A DNA stretch of 6,879 nt from Thermodesulfobacteriota bacterium (lineage in GTDB: Bacteria > Desulfobacterota > SM23-61), in the NCBI GenBank assembly GCA_030018715.1, contig JASEHN010000161.1, positions 1 to 6,879 of the forward strand, given 5' to 3'. Numbering within the stretch: position 1 is the stretch's first letter; every line of letters begins with the position of its first letter. Of the stretch, positions 5,965 through 6,879 are shown piece by piece. A program made the translations under genes and the position numbers. Under the pieces are notes generated by a model. It did not search any database. It was not told where the DNA came from and worked only from the letters and a program-made list of their open reading frames with translations.

Positions 5965-6756
5965 TCAAGAAGATGTTTGAATGAATTGGCGCAACTGGGT
6001 GGTGGAAACCTTGCCTCCATCGATAAGCATGCGCAGGTCATTTTGAAAAGTAAAAAAGCGCATTCCCTTGGCCAGCCATTCTTTGGCCTGTTCAAGCTCT
6101 GTCAGGTGGATGCCAGGGGCGACCCCGAATTTCCGGCAGGCGGCAATGACCCGTTCGTAGGCCTCGACCATTCGGGGATGCTGCAATTGGCCCACGATGC
6201 CCAGGGAAAGAGATAGATCATGAGGGCCGATCATGACGGCGTCCACCCCCGGGATGGAAACAAGATTCTCGATGTTCTCGATGGCCTTCCCGGTTTCTGG
6301 CTGAATGACGATCAGGGTGTTGGCATTAGCCCATTCCACGTATTCCTTTTGCGTGGTGCGGCGGTGGGCAAGGTGGATGGTGCTCATGGAAAGGCCGCGC
6401 TGGCCAAGGGGGGCATATAGGCAGCTATCTACGATATGCCGCACCTCTTCGGGGGTCTCCACATGGGGGCAGATAACGCCCATGGCGCCTACATCCAAAG
6501 CCCGGGCCAAAAAAGGGTAGGTGGCAACGGTCACCCGGACAAGGGGAACAATCTCCTCGGTACGGGCCACGGTAAAAATATCGGCCAGGGATCCGTAGTC
6601 GAAAAAACTATGCTCCGTGTCCATGATCAGATAGTCCCAGCCAGAGACAGCAAAGATCTGGGCAATCTGGGGAGAGCGGTAACTGGACACCATGCTGCCG
6701 ATGCAAACCTTGCCGGCCTTTAGAGTTTTTTTAACGCAGTTTTCTTTTAATTCCAT
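5965..6756 (-). CDS. HpcH/HpaI-family class II aldolase
   Basis: A 263-residue TIM-barrel of the HpcH/HpaI aldolase (2-keto-3-deoxy acid aldolase) family, near the usual ~255-265 residues. These enzymes need a divalent metal and reversibly split 2-keto-hydroxy acids into pyruvate and an aldehyde. All key residues are visible: catalytic His49 in IMDTEHS (44-50), Arg74 in PLVRV (71-75), metal ligand Glu154 in IQPETG (151-156) and Asp180 in MIGPHDLS (175-182). The Glu-Asp spacing of 26 equals that of E. coli HpaI (Glu149, Asp175). GAMGVICPHVETPEE (90-104) and YAPLGQRGLS (114-123) are further family marks. The ATG at 6756 has AGGAGGAG 5 bases upstream; a TTG at 6795 would add 13 residues without such a site. 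It probably forms its own transcription unit. The exact substrate (heptanedioate, rhamnonate, glucarate or other) is not readable. Confidence 0.93.
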   Translation of the reverse strand: MELKENCVKKTLKAGKVCIGSMVSSYRSPQIAQIFAVSGWDYLIMDTEHSFFDYGSLADIFTVARTEEIVPLVRVTVATYPFLARALDVGAMGVICPHVETPEEVRHIVDSCLYAPLGQRGLSMSTIHLAHRRTTQKEYVEWANANTLIVIQPETGKAIENIENLVSIPGVDAVMIGPHDLSLSLGIVGQLQHPRMVEAYERVIAACRKFGVAPGIHLTELEQAKEWLAKGMRFFTFQNDLRMLIDGGKVSTTQLRQFIQTSS

Positions 6757-6761
6757 TCGAT

Positions 6762-6769
6762 CTCCTCCT
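6762..6769 (-). promoter_or_regulatory. Ribosome binding site fixing the aldolase start
   Basis: AGGAGGAG on the minus strand, 5 bases before the ATG at 6756. It decides for this start against the in-frame TTG at 6795. Confidence 0.75.
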
Positions 6770-6806
6770 GTAAAAGATTTTAACCCGAATAGCAAACAAA
6801 GGTAAC

Positions 6807-6832
6807 ATTTTAGCCATTTGAAAAACTGTCAA
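6807..6832 (-). promoter_or_regulatory. Weak promoter candidate for the aldolase
   Basis: On the minus strand a perfect TTGACA (6827-6832) and TAAAAT (6807-6812, 5 of 6) occur, but only 14 bases apart, short of the usual 16-18. A second TAAAAT (6777-6782) lies 20 bases before the ATG but lacks a good -35 partner. TTGACA lies directly against the edge of the C-rich repeat. Confidence 0.25.
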
Positions 6833-6833
6833 A

Positions 6834-6863
6834 TCCCCCTTCATCCCCCTTTTTCAAAGGGGG
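6834..6863. repeat. C-rich/G-rich hairpin repeat at the right edge
   Basis: TCCCCCTT occurs twice in tandem (6834-6841 and 6844-6851). The second copy starts a perfect stem-loop: CCCCCTTT (6845-6852), loop TTC, AAAGGGGG (6856-6863). Near-identical 'aaatccccct...ccccctttttcaaaggggg' blocks are a common dispersed intergenic repeat in deltaproteobacterial genomes; this is from memory, not checked. It lies upstream of the aldolase and could also end transcription from a gene beyond the window. Confidence 0.6.
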
Positions 6864-6879
6864 AAAAGGCTGAATCTTT

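Noticed and set aside
5876..5967. Minus-strand frame after the aldolase ending ...QARQLLEFFRKSN, resembling a protein C-terminus
   Set aside because: It has no start, runs in another frame inside the aldolase, and its stop codon lies in the dispersed repeat; I could not recognise a family.

Overview
The window reads as a stretch of chromosome from an anaerobic, probably uncultured bacterium of the Desulfobacterota/'deltaproteobacterial' type. That placement is an inference. It rests on mid-range GC, a TAXI-type TRAP transporter beside CoA-lyase and aldolase genes, and two kinds of short dispersed intergenic repeat of the sort seen in such genomes. No ribosomal or other phylogenetic marker is present. 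All five intact metabolic or transport genes, the small lipoprotein gene and the one gene remnant lie on the minus strand, so the window reads right to left.

Right part (6879 to about 5800): a C-rich hairpin repeat lies at the right edge, followed by an HpcH/HpaI-family class II aldolase (5965-6756) with its own strong ribosome binding site. A short dispersed repeat (5807-5891) follows the aldolase.

Middle (about 5800 to 4119): a candidate promoter precedes a 44-codon remnant that looks like the C-terminus of a beta-propeller (LVIVD-type) protein. A divergent HMG-CoA-lyase-like DRE-TIM enzyme (4563-5579) follows 25 nt later, then a small single-domain cupin (4119-4484).

Left part (about 4100 to 1): a sigma70-like promoter (3939-3967) precedes a three-gene unit. 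It encodes a small unidentified lipoprotein (3474-3830), a TAXI-family TRAP substrate-binding protein (2407-3423) and a fused 4TM/12TM TRAP permease (304-2289). The unit ends at a good intrinsic terminator (147-184). The binding-protein cistron has a stem-loop at each end, which suggests that its mRNA level is set separately from the permease. A second copy of the dispersed repeat (8-91) lies past the terminator.

Taken together, the genes suggest uptake of an organic acid by a secondary TRAP system and its carbon-carbon cleavage by a lyase and an aldolase, with a cupin of unknown role. The substrate cannot be read from the sequence. The most notable points are: the HMG-CoA-lyase-like protein lacks the family's catalytic cysteine and one metal ligand; the propeller gene is truncated beside a repeat; and the two direct repeats, 5.8 kb apart, both conserve a promoter-like motif. 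I see no phage, transposase, CRISPR array, tRNA or rRNA, and no defence system.
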